Assembly (NCBI GenBank): GCA_003244185.1
Contig: QHBT01000014.1
Location: 1-44,815 of the forward strand
Length of the DNA: 44,815 nucleotides
DNA from: Candidatus Dormiibacter spiritus
GTDB lineage: Bacteria; Chloroflexota; Dormibacteria; Dormibacterales; Dormibacteraceae
Direction: 5' to 3'
Shown: positions 7,343 to 15,264 of the stretch, one piece after another
How positions within the stretch are numbered: the first letter of the stretch is position 1
How the letters are laid out: each line of letters starts with the position of its first letter
Program-made: the position numbers and the translations under genes
Notes under the pieces: generated by a model
Database searches by the model: none
The model's input: only the letters and a program-made list of their open reading frames with translations
Told to the model about the DNA's origin: nothing

Positions 7343-9196
7343 ATGCCTGGCCAGGTACCGAAGCCGCGGCTGCGGCTGACCGACACTACCTTTCGGGACG
7401 CCAACCAGTCGCTCCTGGGGGGCCGCTTGCGGCCGCGGGAGATCCTGCCCCTGGCGAAGAAGCTCGACGGCATCGGATTCTTCGCCCTGGAGGCTTTCGG
7501 GGGCGCCACCTTCGAGACGTCTCTCAGGCTCGGTGACGATCCCTGGCAGTACCTCCGCGAGCTCGCGAAGGTCACGCCCAACACACCCATCCAGGCTCTG
7601 ATCAGGGGCCAGAACCTCGTTGGCCATCGCAACTATGCCGACGACGCGGTCGAGCTGTTCGTCAAGACGGCGGCCAACCTGGGAGTTGAGGTCTTCCGGG
7701 TCTTCGACCCGCTGAACGACCTGCGGAACATGGAGGTGGCGATCCGCTCGGCGAAGAAGGCGGGAGCTCGCGTCCAGGGCGCCCTGAGCTATGCCATCAG
7801 CCCCGTCCACGATCACGACTTCTGGTGCTCACTGGCGAAGGGCCTGGCAGCGTTCGACGTGCAGGACCTGGTGATCAAGGACACCTCGGGCCTGCTGACC
7901 CCACAGGTCGCCTGGGAGCTCGTCACGGCGCTGAAGGAGATGACAGGTCTGCCTGTGATCGTCCACTCCCACTGCTCCAGCGGCATGGCGCCGATGTCCT
8001 ACATGGCGGGCATCGAGGCGGGTGCGGCCGTGGTGGACACAGCGCTCTCACCGCTGGCCTGGGGCGCCAGCCAGCCCGCCACGGAAAGCGTGGTGGCGGC
8101 CCTGGCCGGCGGGGACTACGACACGGGGCTCGACCTGGAGAAGCTGATCGAGGTCAAACTGGAACTGGAGCAGGCGAAGCGAGATCACGTCGGTGACTTC
8201 TCGCCCTGGGTGGACAGAGTTGACGCTGACATCCTTCGCTACCAGATGCCCGGCTTCATGCTGGAGGACATCAGCCGCCAGCTGGAGGAGCACTCGGCGG
8301 TCGACCGCACGCGCGAGGTGATGGCTGAGGTGCCCCGGGTTCGAAAGGAGCTCGGTTATCCGCCTCTGGTGGCGCCCATCCGGCAGCTGATCGCCGCCCA
8401 GGCCGTCTACAACATTCTCGGCGGGGAGCGCTACGCGACTGTCACGCAGGAGCTGAAGGATTACCTGCAGGGTCTCTACGGGCGTCCGCCGAGGCCGGCG
8501 GAGGCGGAGATCAGGCGTCTGGTCCTGGGCCGTGAGGAGCCCATCACCGTCCGTCCGGCAGATCTTCTGGAACCCCAGGTTGAGGCAGCTCGCAGCCAGC
8601 TCAAGAAGCGCAAGCTGCCGGGCGGAGACGATCACGTCCTGACCTATCTGCTGTTCCCTCAGCTGGCCCTGGAGCTTATGGCCAAGCCGAAGGAGAAGCA
8701 GTCCGGCGATGGTCGAGAGAGCGGCGAGGAAGCGGAGGCAGTCGCCGCCGAAGGCGACCAGGCGCAGGCTGCGGCTCAGGGGGACGGGGACGAGGCCGCC
8801 GCTGAAGCGCCCGCCGCCCAGGCAGCGGCGCAAGCCCAGAGCGCGGAGTTCGACGTCGAGGTGGAGGGCGAGACTTTCAAGGTTCGGGTTACGGGAGCCG
8901 GCCTGGCAGTTCTGCCAGCGGGCGGCTCAGCCGCCGGTCCCGGCGGGACCACCGCACCTGTGCCGACGCCCAAGGCGCCAGCCAAGGACGCCATCACCGC
9001 GCCCATGCAGGGGCTGATCGTCAAGCTGCCGGTGAAGCAGGGCGACGAGGTGAAGATCGGCGAGGTGGTGGCTGTGCTGGAGGCCATGAAGATGCAGAAC
9101 GACATAGTCGCCAGCAAGCCGGGCAGGGTGACTGACGTCTACGTCAAGGAGGGCGAAGTGGTGACGCCCAACCAACCACTTGTAGCCATCGCATAG
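7343..9196 (+). CDS. pycB: Pyruvate carboxylase subunit B / oxaloacetate decarboxylase alpha-type (carboxyltransferase + biotin carrier)
   Basis: The protein transfers a carboxyl group between biotin and pyruvate, giving oxaloacetate. Residues about 10-290 form the carboxyltransferase TIM barrel: DTTFRDANQSL, the active-site lysine in IKDTSGLL, and the metal-binding HSHCSSG. The conserved C-terminal part of this domain continues to about residue 450. An Ala/Glu-rich linker (about 455-510) leads to a biotinyl domain with EAMKMQND, the biotinylated Lys being residue 583. Length is 617 residues, usual for the two-subunit enzyme. Its partner pycA (biotin carboxylase) begins two bases after the stop. 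Oxaloacetate decarboxylase alpha shares this architecture, but no membrane beta subunit is nearby, and the biotin carboxylase neighbour favours pyruvate carboxylase. Confidence 0.88.
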   Translation: MPGQVPKPRLRLTDTTFRDANQSLLGGRLRPREILPLAKKLDGIGFFALEAFGGATFETSLRLGDDPWQYLRELAKVTPNTPIQALIRGQNLVGHRNYADDAVELFVKTAANLGVEVFRVFDPLNDLRNMEVAIRSAKKAGARVQGALSYAISPVHDHDFWCSLAKGLAAFDVQDLVIKDTSGLLTPQVAWELVTALKEMTGLPVIVHSHCSSGMAPMSYMAGIEAGAAVVDTALSPLAWGASQPATESVVAALAGGDYDTGLDLEKLIEVKLELEQAKRDHVGDFSPWVDRVDADILRYQMPGFMLEDISRQLEEHSAVDRTREVMAEVPRVRKELGYPPLVAPIRQLIAAQAVYNILGGERYATVTQELKDYLQGLYGRPPRPAEAEIRRLVLGREEPITVRPADLLEPQVEAARSQLKKRKLPGGDDHVLTYLLFPQLALELMAKPKEKQSGDGRESGEEAEAVAAEGDQAQAAAQGDGDEAAAEAPAAQAAAQAQSAEFDVEVEGETFKVRVTGAGLAVLPAGGSAAGPGGTTAPVPTPKAPAKDAITAPMQGLIVKLPVKQGDEVKIGEVVAVLEAMKMQNDIVASKPGRVTDVYVKEGEVVTPNQPLVAIA

Positions 9197-9198
9197 AG

Positions 9199-10668
9199 AT
9201 GAAGAGGAAGCCGTTCAACAAGGTCCTGGTCGCCAACCGGGGGGAGATCGCCGTCCGCGTCATGCGCGCCTGCCGCGAGCTGGGGATCGAGACAGCTGCC
9301 ATCTTTTCGGACGCTGACGCGAACGCCATTCATCGCCGCTACGCTGACGAGTCGCATCACATCGGGGCCGCGCCGCCGACGCAGTCCTACCTGCAGCTGG
9401 AGAGGATAGTCAAGCTGGCCGCCGACGTGGGTGCGGAGGCGATCCATCCCGGCTACGGCTTTCTCTCCGAGCGGCCCGAGTTCCCCGAAGCCTGCGCGGC
9501 CGCCGGCATCGCGTATGTCGGGCCGCCCGCGGGCGCGATGCGGGCGATGGGATCCAAGCTTGAGGCGAAGCGCCTGGCCGGAGAGAACGGTGTCCCGGTG
9601 ACGCCGGGCAGCGAGGCGATCGAGGACGTCAAGCTGGCGGCTCAGATCGCCCGCGACATCGGCTTCCCGGTGATCGTCAAGCCTTCCGGTGGTGGGGGCG
9701 GCATCGGCATGACGGTGGTGGAAAGGGATGCCGACCTGATAGCTGCCATCGAGAGCTGTAAGAACGCTGCCGCCGCAGCCTTCGGGGACCCCACCGTCTA
9801 CGTTGAGAAGTACGTCCACAACCCCCGCCACATCGAGTTCCAGATCATCGCTGACGACGAGGGCAATGTGGTCCACCTGGGCGAGCGGGAGTGCTCGATC
9901 CAGCGGCGGCACCAGAAGATCATGGAGGAGACGCCTTCGCCTGCCTTGACTGCCGAGAAGCGGGCCGAGATGGGCGAGGCCGCCGTCCGGGCGGTGCGCG
10001 CAGCGGGTTACATCAACGCCGGGACTGTCGAGTTCATCTTCAGTGAAGGCCAGTTCTACTTCCTGGAGGTCAACGCTCGCCTGCAGGTGGAACACCCGAT
10101 CACCGAAGAGGTGACGGGAATCGACCTGGTCAAGGAGCAGCTGCGGGTGGCGGCGGGGCAGCCGCTCTCCTTCACGCAGTCGGACATCTCCTGGACGGGC
10201 CACGCGATCGAGATGCGCATCAATGCTGAGGATCCGGCGCGCAGGTTCATGCCCAACCCCAAGCGGATCACCCGCTGGGTCCAGCCGGCCGGTCCCGGCG
10301 TGCGGGTGGACTCGGGTTTCGGTCCTGGCTCAGAGGTGCCGCCCAACTACGACTCGCTCGTCGCCAAATTGATTGTTCACGGCGCCGACCGGGCCGAGGC
10401 CATCGCTCGCGGCAAGCGAGCGCTGCGCGAGTTCGTGCTGGTCGGTCCGGCCACCACCATCCCCTATCACCAGGCGATCCTGGAGAGCCAGGACTTCCTG
10501 GCTGGCAAGCTTTCCACCCGGTTCATCGACGACCATCCCGACCTGCTCAATCGTGCCAAGGAGCACCTGGGCGAGGTCTCCCCCTTCGACTATGGCCCCG
10601 ATCCTCGCCACATCGCCGCCGCCGCTGCGGCGGTGGCAGCGCTGACAGCCGATGCCCAGGGCGCGTGA
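9199..10668 (+). CDS. pycA: Biotin carboxylase (pyruvate carboxylase subunit A / AccC-like)
   Basis: An ATP-grasp biotin carboxylase that carboxylates the biotin on PycB with bicarbonate and ATP. The N-terminus KVLVANRGEIAVRVMRAC, the ATP-grasp glycine loop VKPSGGGGGIGMTVV, HIEFQIIADDEGN, LGERECSIQRRHQKIMEE, and FLEVNARLQVEHPITE (catalytic Glu/Asn/Arg region) are all present. At 489 residues it is slightly longer than AccC. It follows pycB within two bases and its stop overlaps the start of the Nudix gene. The same subunit could also serve acetyl-CoA or propionyl-CoA carboxylases; linkage to the pycB carboxyltransferase makes pyruvate carboxylase the best call. Confidence 0.9.
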   Translation: MKRKPFNKVLVANRGEIAVRVMRACRELGIETAAIFSDADANAIHRRYADESHHIGAAPPTQSYLQLERIVKLAADVGAEAIHPGYGFLSERPEFPEACAAAGIAYVGPPAGAMRAMGSKLEAKRLAGENGVPVTPGSEAIEDVKLAAQIARDIGFPVIVKPSGGGGGIGMTVVERDADLIAAIESCKNAAAAAFGDPTVYVEKYVHNPRHIEFQIIADDEGNVVHLGERECSIQRRHQKIMEETPSPALTAEKRAEMGEAAVRAVRAAGYINAGTVEFIFSEGQFYFLEVNARLQVEHPITEEVTGIDLVKEQLRVAAGQPLSFTQSDISWTGHAIEMRINAEDPARRFMPNPKRITRWVQPAGPGVRVDSGFGPGSEVPPNYDSLVAKLIVHGADRAEAIARGKRALREFVLVGPATTIPYHQAILESQDFLAGKLSTRFIDDHPDLLNRAKEHLGEVSPFDYGPDPRHIAAAAAAVAALTADAQGA

Positions 10669-11237
10669 GCGGACCCGACTGGCTCCTCGAGCCCGCTGCT
10701 GAACGGCCGTTCCAAGTCGTTGCCTCGCGCCAAGTGGCACGTGTCCGCGACATCGGTCTGCGGCTGGACACAGTGCGCTGGCCCGAGGGCGGGGAGTCAG
10801 ATCACCGCGTCGTCGAGACGCCGAGCGCAGTCTGGATGGTGCCAGTGTTCGAATCGGGCGACACGGTGCTGGTGCGCCAGTGGCGGCACCCCTGGAACCG
10901 CAGCTCTTGGGAGGTGCCGGCGGGAACGCTGGAGCCCGGTGAGGAGCCCCTGCCGGCCGCGCAGCGGGAGCTGGCGGAGGAGGCCGGGCTCACCGCCGAG
11001 GACTGGCTTTCGCTCGGCCGCACGCGGGGCTCAGCGGCACTGACAGGGGTCCAATATCTCTACCTGGCCCAGAACCTGACCTCAGTCGGCCGAAGTCCGG
11101 AGGTGGCGGAGGCTGACATGATCGTCCGCAGGCTGCCGCTTCGGCAGGCCCTGGCGGCCGCCTTCGACGGGACAATCGAGCACGCCACCAGCGTCGCCGC
11201 CCTGTGCCGGGCCGGCCGCCACGTCGGGCTGCTCTGA
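10665..11237 (+). CDS. Nudix hydrolase, ADP-ribose pyrophosphatase-like
   Basis: A 190-residue Nudix hydrolase that probably splits ADP-ribose or a similar nucleoside diphosphate derivative. The Nudix box GX5EX7REUXEEXGU is seen as G-TLEPG-E-EPLPAAQ-REL-AEEAGL (residues about 87-109). The preceding strand VLVRQWRHPWNRSSWEVPAG is typical of the ADPRase group (NudF-like). The GTG start at 10665 overlaps the pycA stop by four bases, so the gene is probably translated with it. It is the last gene before the degraded accessory region. Confidence 0.88.
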   Translation: MSGPDWLLEPAAERPFQVVASRQVARVRDIGLRLDTVRWPEGGESDHRVVETPSAVWMVPVFESGDTVLVRQWRHPWNRSSWEVPAGTLEPGEEPLPAAQRELAEEAGLTAEDWLSLGRTRGSAALTGVQYLYLAQNLTSVGRSPEVAEADMIVRRLPLRQALAAAFDGTIEHATSVAALCRAGRHVGLL

Positions 11238-11259
11238 CGACTGGCGGCCGCCTGGCAAT

Positions 11260-11470
11260 CCCGGCGGCAGCCGGCAACTGCTGGATAGTCTGAACAGCTC
11301 CGGAGATCTGTAGACGCTTCCCGGACGGTCCGGATATAGAAGCGGGGGCCCATTCTGTGGGTGATCCTTCCATCCGAGGGTTGTCGGCTGGGCTGCGAGA
11401 TGCTCGTACCACCCGTGTGCGGCACTGAGGTCGGCCACCGAGATGACGGCTAGGAAATGCTCAGGTGGAC
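11260..11470 (-). pseudogene. Remnant of a VOC (glyoxalase/bleomycin-resistance) family gene
   Basis: On the minus strand one frame reads HFLAVISVADLSAAHGWYEH, the first strand and helix of a VOC-fold domain. The reading then continues the family pattern only in another frame (PDNPRMEGSPTEWAP, compare the usual N-x-P-M-x-G-L-x-E-W). No single frame is open across the region and the second half of the domain is not recognisable. I read this as a frameshifted, truncated VOC gene. It is the first of several remnants between the Nudix gene and the cupredoxin operon. Confidence 0.5.
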
Positions 11471-11487
11471 ATCGTTTGCTCCGGCTG

Positions 11488-11895
11488 TTAGGACCGGACC
11501 GCCCTGGATGCCGGTCTTCCAAGCACCAGAGAACCGATCGCGAGTGCTGCCCCGGCCGCAAGCGTCGGGTAGATGATGGCTTCCCCACCGCGCTGCCCTG
11601 ACACGTGTCTCGCCATGTCGGCAGCTGCGCCAATCGTTTCTAGGGTTGCGCCGAGAGTGGCGCTCCCGACGACAGCGCGAGACAAGGAGCGACGATCACG
11701 GAGGGTCAGCGCCGCTCCGACCAGGACCGCAACAACGCCTGCGTTCGACACTACATGATCCACGAGGAAACCCCAATTGGTACCGGTGCCCGAACGGGTT
11801 GACTGGGGGAGCACGGCCCATGCGGCTTCAGACGCAACGCCACCAAGCTGGGCCAGGAGGCCCGCGACCATCCAACGATTCGAAGCTCTCTTCAT
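11488..11895 (-). CDS. Small membrane protein of unknown function
   Basis: A 135-residue protein with about four hydrophobic segments (residues about 8-30, 45-65, 77-97, 112-130), so probably an integral membrane protein. The start is the ATG at 11893-11895, with GGAGGAG just upstream; an in-frame TTG five codons earlier overlaps that Shine-Dalgarno and is less likely. I recognise no family. The reading frame is clean although it lies between degraded genes, and it is transcribed in the same direction as the GNAT remnant, cupin and DHFR-like genes upstream of it. Confidence 0.55.
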   Translation of the reverse strand: MKRASNRWMVAGLLAQLGGVASEAAWAVLPQSTRSGTGTNWGFLVDHVVSNAGVVAVLVGAALTLRDRRSLSRAVVGSATLGATLETIGAAADMARHVSGQRGGEAIIYPTLAAGAALAIGSLVLGRPASRAVRS

Positions 11896-11939
11896 CTTCT
11901 TCTCCTCCAATATGGGCGACCCATTTCTGTGGGCCGTCA

Positions 11940-12190
11940 GCTCATTCCGAAGCCGCTCCGCGGGGTCAGCCGCGAGCGCCGGGCCGTACTCTTAGGAGCG
12001 TCCATCCACCCGCGATAAACAGGCTTGTCGCAGCGATCAGTCCAGACGTTGCCCTGCTCGTCAGCACCACTGGGCCGGAAGCCTCGCCCGGGATGTCCCC
12101 GGCCGGGACCGACGAGTTCAGGACGGCCCGCCGGAAGCCCTCCATGAGCAGCGGCGAGAGCGAGGCCAGGGAGCGCCGCCGGCGCCGGCG
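11940..12190 (-). other. Unassigned stretch with a possible membrane-protein fragment
   Basis: No convincing gene covers this stretch. On the minus strand one frame ends with TSRATSGLIAATSLFIAGGW, a plausible transmembrane segment followed by basic residues. Upstream the same frame becomes Arg-rich low-complexity sequence that looks non-coding. It may be the C-terminal remnant of a membrane protein. Confidence 0.25.
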
Positions 12191-12194
12191 TCGA

Positions 12195-12392
12195 GCAGCC
12201 GGTGGCCGCGACGGCCACGAACATGACCCGCTGATCGCCGGTGGCAAAGGCTGCGGTCCGCTCCCTTCCGACTGAGACCGGATGCTGCCGCTCGCGCGCA
12301 CAGGTCCATCCAAAGGCCAGGGGCGCTTCCTGGCGAGCGGTCAGCCGAAGCTGGCGCCAAGGCTCGAACTCCCCAGCTTCAAGTCTGCGCAC
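12195..12392 (-). pseudogene. N-terminal fragment of a GNAT N-acetyltransferase
   Basis: The minus-strand frame starts at a GTG (12392) preceded by GGAGG and reads RRLEAGEFEPWRQLRLTARQ followed by EAPLAFGWT, the classic N-terminus of a GNAT acetyltransferase. It continues to DQRVMFVAVA, then turns into Ala/Pro/Gly-rich sequence without the acetyl-CoA-binding motif (Q/R-x-x-G-x-G/A). The rest of the domain is not found in any frame downstream, so the gene is truncated. It lies 22 bases after the cupin gene, in the same direction, as though once part of that operon. Confidence 0.5.
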
Positions 12393-12414
12393 CTACACCC
12401 CTCCAATCATCTGG

Positions 12415-12771
12415 CTACTCGGTCAGCCAGTCAGTGACCACACGGTCACTGGGGTGGAGGGTCACCATACGCAGCGGCCTGTGGCCGGCATTCGTGAACG
12501 TGTGGGCCTGGCCAGGGGGGGCGACCACTATCTGGCCTTCGCTGGCCTCGATGGTCGCCTCCCCGACCCGAAAAGCGGCGGTGCCCTGCTGCACCACGAA
12601 GACCTCCGGGTAGGGATGAACGTGGAGGCGAGGTCCGCCGCCGGGCGGCGTGTCGGTCAGGAAGAATGAGAGCGCGACGCCACCGTGGTCCGCGCCCTCG
12701 AAGAGGCGGGCGCCGTCCCCGTCGAGCGAATGGGCCTCGGTGACTCGGGGTCTACCATCGCTGCCGATCAT
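12415..12771 (-). CDS. Small single-domain cupin protein
   Basis: A 118-residue cupin. The first metal-binding motif is RLHVHPYPEVFVVQQGTAAF (G-x5-HxH-x3,4-E-x6-G type) and the second is the strand GQIVVAPPGQAHTFTNAG, whose His completes the site. The metal ligands appear intact, so it can bind a divalent metal, but the substrate cannot be told from sequence. The start ATG (12769-12771) follows the stop of the DHFR-like gene by one base, so the two are an operon. Confidence 0.82.
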   Translation of the reverse strand: MIGSDGRPRVTEAHSLDGDGARLFEGADHGGVALSFFLTDTPPGGGPRLHVHPYPEVFVVQQGTAAFRVGEATIEASEGQIVVAPPGQAHTFTNAGHRPLRMVTLHPSDRVVTDWLTE

Positions 12772-12772
12772 G

Positions 12773-13372
12773 TCAGGCCTCCTTTCTCATGGGCTGATAG
12801 TGGAGAAGGACGTTGCCGGAGCGGAAGGACCTGGCCTTCCGCAACTTCACGCCGATCCTTTCGGTTGCGGTTCTGAACAGCGACTGGCCGCCACCGAGGA
12901 TTACCGGGTTGACCATGACTCGGAGCTCGTCGACGATCCCCATGCCCAGCAGGCTCACAGTAAGGTTCGAGCTGCCCATGATCACCATGTCCTTGCCAGG
13001 CTGCCGCTTCAGGCGTGCCAGCTCGTCGGCCACGTCGTCCTTGACGAGCCGCGTGTTGGCCCAATCGGCCTGTTCGAGCGTCCGTGAGACGACGATCTTG
13101 GGCAGGCCGTTCATCTTGGAAGCAACGACAGGGTCGGCTTCCTTGGCTGCATCCGTCGGCCACCACTGGGCCATCAGGCTGTAGGTGACCCGCCCGAACA
13201 GGATGGTGTCGACCTCGTTGAGCTGCTGGAGAGCGAACTCGTTGAACTCCTCGTCGACAACCGGCCAGTCGAAATCCCGGTTTGGACCTTCGTAATACCC
13301 ATCCAGGGTCGCGACCATGAACGAGAAGATCCTCCTCGCTGGAGCGTCTTGCTGCACCATGTTCATCTGCAT
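12773..13372 (-). CDS. Dihydrofolate-reductase-fold protein (RibD C-terminal family, YyaP/YwjB-like)
   Basis: A protein of 199 residues with the RibD_C/DHFR-like NADPH-binding fold: FSFMVATLDGYYEGPNRDFDW at the start, VDTILFGRVTYSLMAQWWP, KIVVSRTL, and VIMGSSNLTVSLLGMGIVDE with VNPVILGGGQSLF at the end. Such proteins are often annotated as dihydrofolate reductase family proteins, but true DHFR activity is not established for most. The start ATG (13370-13372) is preceded by AAGGAG with a six-base spacer; a TTG two codons earlier lies next to that Shine-Dalgarno. It is immediately followed by the cupin gene. Confidence 0.85.
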   Translation of the reverse strand: MQMNMVQQDAPARRIFSFMVATLDGYYEGPNRDFDWPVVDEEFNEFALQQLNEVDTILFGRVTYSLMAQWWPTDAAKEADPVVASKMNGLPKIVVSRTLEQADWANTRLVKDDVADELARLKRQPGKDMVIMGSSNLTVSLLGMGIVDELRVMVNPVILGGGQSLFRTATERIGVKLRKARSFRSGNVLLHYQPMRKEA

Positions 13373-13502
13373 CGCCAACTCCTTGTCTGTTGGTGGAGGC
13401 CGCTGTGGCCAAGTGATCGCGTAAATGCCGATATCAGCTGACCGAGACGCTGAAGGCTAAGAATGTCGCCAATTGACGCTGATCCAACCGACTTTGCTCG
13501 GG

Positions 13503-13750
13503 TCAGCTGGGAACCTTGTCGAGAAACCCATAGACGGAGGCGATCCGTCTGTCCTCATCGGTGACGGCAACGTCGAGCCGACCACCAGCGAGTCCGCGTC
13601 TTTTGGAACCAGCGCACCACGTCGTCCCAGTGCGCGTCGATGGTGTCGACGAAGTCCTTCACAGGCTCGAGAGGGCGGTCGACGTAAATCACGAGCGGCC
13701 GCCGATTTCACGGTAGGCCGGTCCTTCTGGGAGTCGATTACCTTGTGAGG
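13503..13750 (-). pseudogene. Frameshifted remnant of a small NTF2/SnoaL-like protein
   Basis: On the minus strand successive pieces of one protein appear in different frames: AYREIGGR, then IYVDRPLEPVKDFVDTIDAH and WDDVVRWFQ, then LDVAVTDEDRRIASVYGFLD followed by KVPS and a stop at 13503-13505. The last piece is the typical C-terminal strand of SnoaL/NTF2-like proteins. At least two frame changes are needed to join them, so the gene is broken. The family call rests mainly on the last piece. Confidence 0.45.
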
Positions 13751-13773
13751 TAAGACCTGTTTGGAGCACGACG

Positions 13774-13955
13774 TCATCGGGGGGCATGGATCGTGAGGTG
13801 GTTGGCGCCGCCGGCGATCTCGATCTCATAGCGGCCGGTCGCGTCAGCGGCTCCGGGGGTGTCGAGCAGGAGTTCGCTGCCGACGGCCACGAAGCGCTGC
13901 TGGTCTAGCTGAAGGTCGTGCGCGCCCCGACCGACGTGGAGGCACACGGCGATTC
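13774..13955 (-). pseudogene. C-terminal fragment of an unidentified protein
   Basis: A minus-strand frame reads GIAVCLHVGRGAHDLQLDQQ, then FVAVGSELLLDTPGAAD and a stop at 13774-13776 after NHLTIHAP. It has good coding character (alternating beta-strand pattern) but no start; at its upstream end it runs into the microinverted TetR segment. I do not recognise the family. Confidence 0.3.
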
Positions 13956-13970
13956 CCGCTGGCCGCGTGA

Positions 13971-14033
13971 CGGGATTCGCCCGAGCGAGATCCGGACGAT
14001 GTCCCGGTGGCGGAGGATCGTGGCGCGCATGCG
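13971..14033. other. 63-bp microinversion inside a TetR-type regulator remnant
   Basis: Read on the minus strand, this segment encodes ATILRHRDIVRISLGRIP, the start of a TetR C-terminal ligand-binding domain. Reversing the segment in place joins it in frame to the plus-strand continuation at 14034 (MGPNALRYSERLLAILRAGG). The codon at the join, CCG, is restored exactly. No flanking inverted repeats are seen that would suggest a site-specific switch. Confidence 0.5.
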
Positions 14034-14378
14034 ATGGGTCCCAACGCGCTGCGCTACAGCGAGCGACTCCTCGCGATCCTCCGAGCCGGCGGAGTCCCCG
14101 ATCAGCTCGCCGTGCTCGGCCAGCACCTACTGATGGCCGTCGTCAACGGATTCACTCTCGACGAGACCGTCGAGGTCCAGTCCGAAGACGTGCAACCCGC
14201 ATCTCAAGATGCGGCGAACATGGCGCGCGATTACCTCACCTCCCTCCCGCCTCAGCGGTTCCCCAATCTCGTCGACCTCGCCGATCACTTCGCGTTCGCC
14301 GACCCCGACGCCCGCTTCGAGTTGCTACTCGACCTGTTCGTTGACGGACTCGCGCAACGCGCGGCCGCGTCGAGCTGA
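14034..14378 (+). pseudogene. TetR-family regulator, C-terminal ligand-binding domain only
   Basis: The frame encodes the C-terminal domain of a TetR/AcrR-type repressor: MGPNALRYSERLLAILRAGG, VLGQHLLMAVVNGFTLDE, then PNLVDLADHFAFADPDARFE and LLLDLFVDGL to a stop at 14376-14378. The N-terminal helix-turn-helix is absent: the preceding piece is inverted (13971-14033) and nothing upstream looks like a TetR DNA-binding domain. It cannot act as a DNA-binding regulator as it stands. Confidence 0.6.
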
Positions 14379-14449
14379 GCACCGGAATTCTCGGCTCCCG
14401 CCGAAGCTCTCGCCGAAGGCGTACGCGGGCCTAGCTAGGTTCGTGTCTG

Positions 14450-15245
14450 ATGAGCGAAGTCCGCCGCGACGACTTTCAGGCGCAGGATCTGAGGCTGTCT
14501 GAGGTTCCCCACGCAGGGACAGCCATACCGGCGGCCGTGCTGCGGCTGGCTGGGGAGGAGCCTGTGCTGGCGGTCTGGCAGAACGAGGCCGGCGGCCTCA
14601 CCTTCGAGGTGGGCGGCGGCGCCCAACGACGGTTTGTGAAGTGGGCGCCGGCGGATTCTCCGTTGGATTTGGCGTGCCTCGGCTGCTCGATCAGGGCGGC
14701 GAACAGACGGGCGCCTGGCTGGTCACTGCAGCGCTGCCGGGGAGAACGCTGTCAGCCCACGCTGGCAGGCTGACCCGGCCACAGCCGTCAGGAGCCTGGG
14801 ACAGGGTCTTCGCCGGCTCCACGATTCCCTGCCGGTGGCGGAGTGCCCGTTCACCTGGGCGGCGGGCGACAGAGTGGCCGACGCTCGCCGGCGCGCCTCT
14901 GGGGGGCAGGTGAACGTTGAACTCTGGCACTCCAGCCATCGCCACCTGAGCATCGCCGAAGCCCTGCAGCTGGTGTCGGCCCCGCCGCCCGTCCGCCAGC
15001 TGGTGGTCTGCCACGGTGACGCCTGCGCCCCCAACACGCTGCTGGATGCCGAAGGGGCTGTGACTGGACATGTGGATCTGGGCTTACTCGGGGTGGGGGA
15101 CCGCTGGGCCGACCTCGCCATCGCCATCTGGTCGGCAGGCTGGAACGACGGCCCTGGCTGGGAAGCGCGCCTGCTGGAGGCATATGGGGTGGAGCTGGAC
15201 CCCGTCACGGCGTACTACCGGCTGCTCTGGGACCTCGGTCCCTGA
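14450..15245 (+). pseudogene. Aminoglycoside phosphotransferase-like kinase, broken by two frame changes
   Basis: Pieces of an APH(3')-like protein kinase fold occur in three frames. Frame one (14450 to about 14668) gives the N-lobe, ending RRFVKWAPADSPLDL. A second frame gives VPRLLDQGGEQTGAWLVTAA and LPGRTLS, and a third, from about 14763, gives LRRLHDSLPVAECPF, then VVCHGDACAPNTLL (catalytic HGDxxxxN) and GHVDLGLLGVGDRWADLA (metal-binding Asp). About 15 residues appear to be deleted at the first junction. The catalytic residues survive but no continuous product can be made. In the intact family these enzymes phosphorylate aminoglycosides or other small molecules; the original substrate is not deducible. 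Confidence 0.65.
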
Positions 15246-15264
15246 GCAGCCGCTCGCCACCCAT

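Noticed and set aside
3884..7632. Very long open frames on the minus strand opposite guaA, purD and purE (545 and 773 codons)
   Set aside because: They are shadows of GC-rich genes: compositions are odd, no domains are seen, and conserved genes lie on the other strand.
13900..14100. Site-specific invertible switch at the TetR microinversion
   Set aside because: I see no inverted repeats at the edges and no recombinase gene nearby.
11238..15245. Insertion sequence or phage responsible for the pseudogene island
   Set aside because: No transposase, integrase, terminal repeats or tRNA gene is recognisable.
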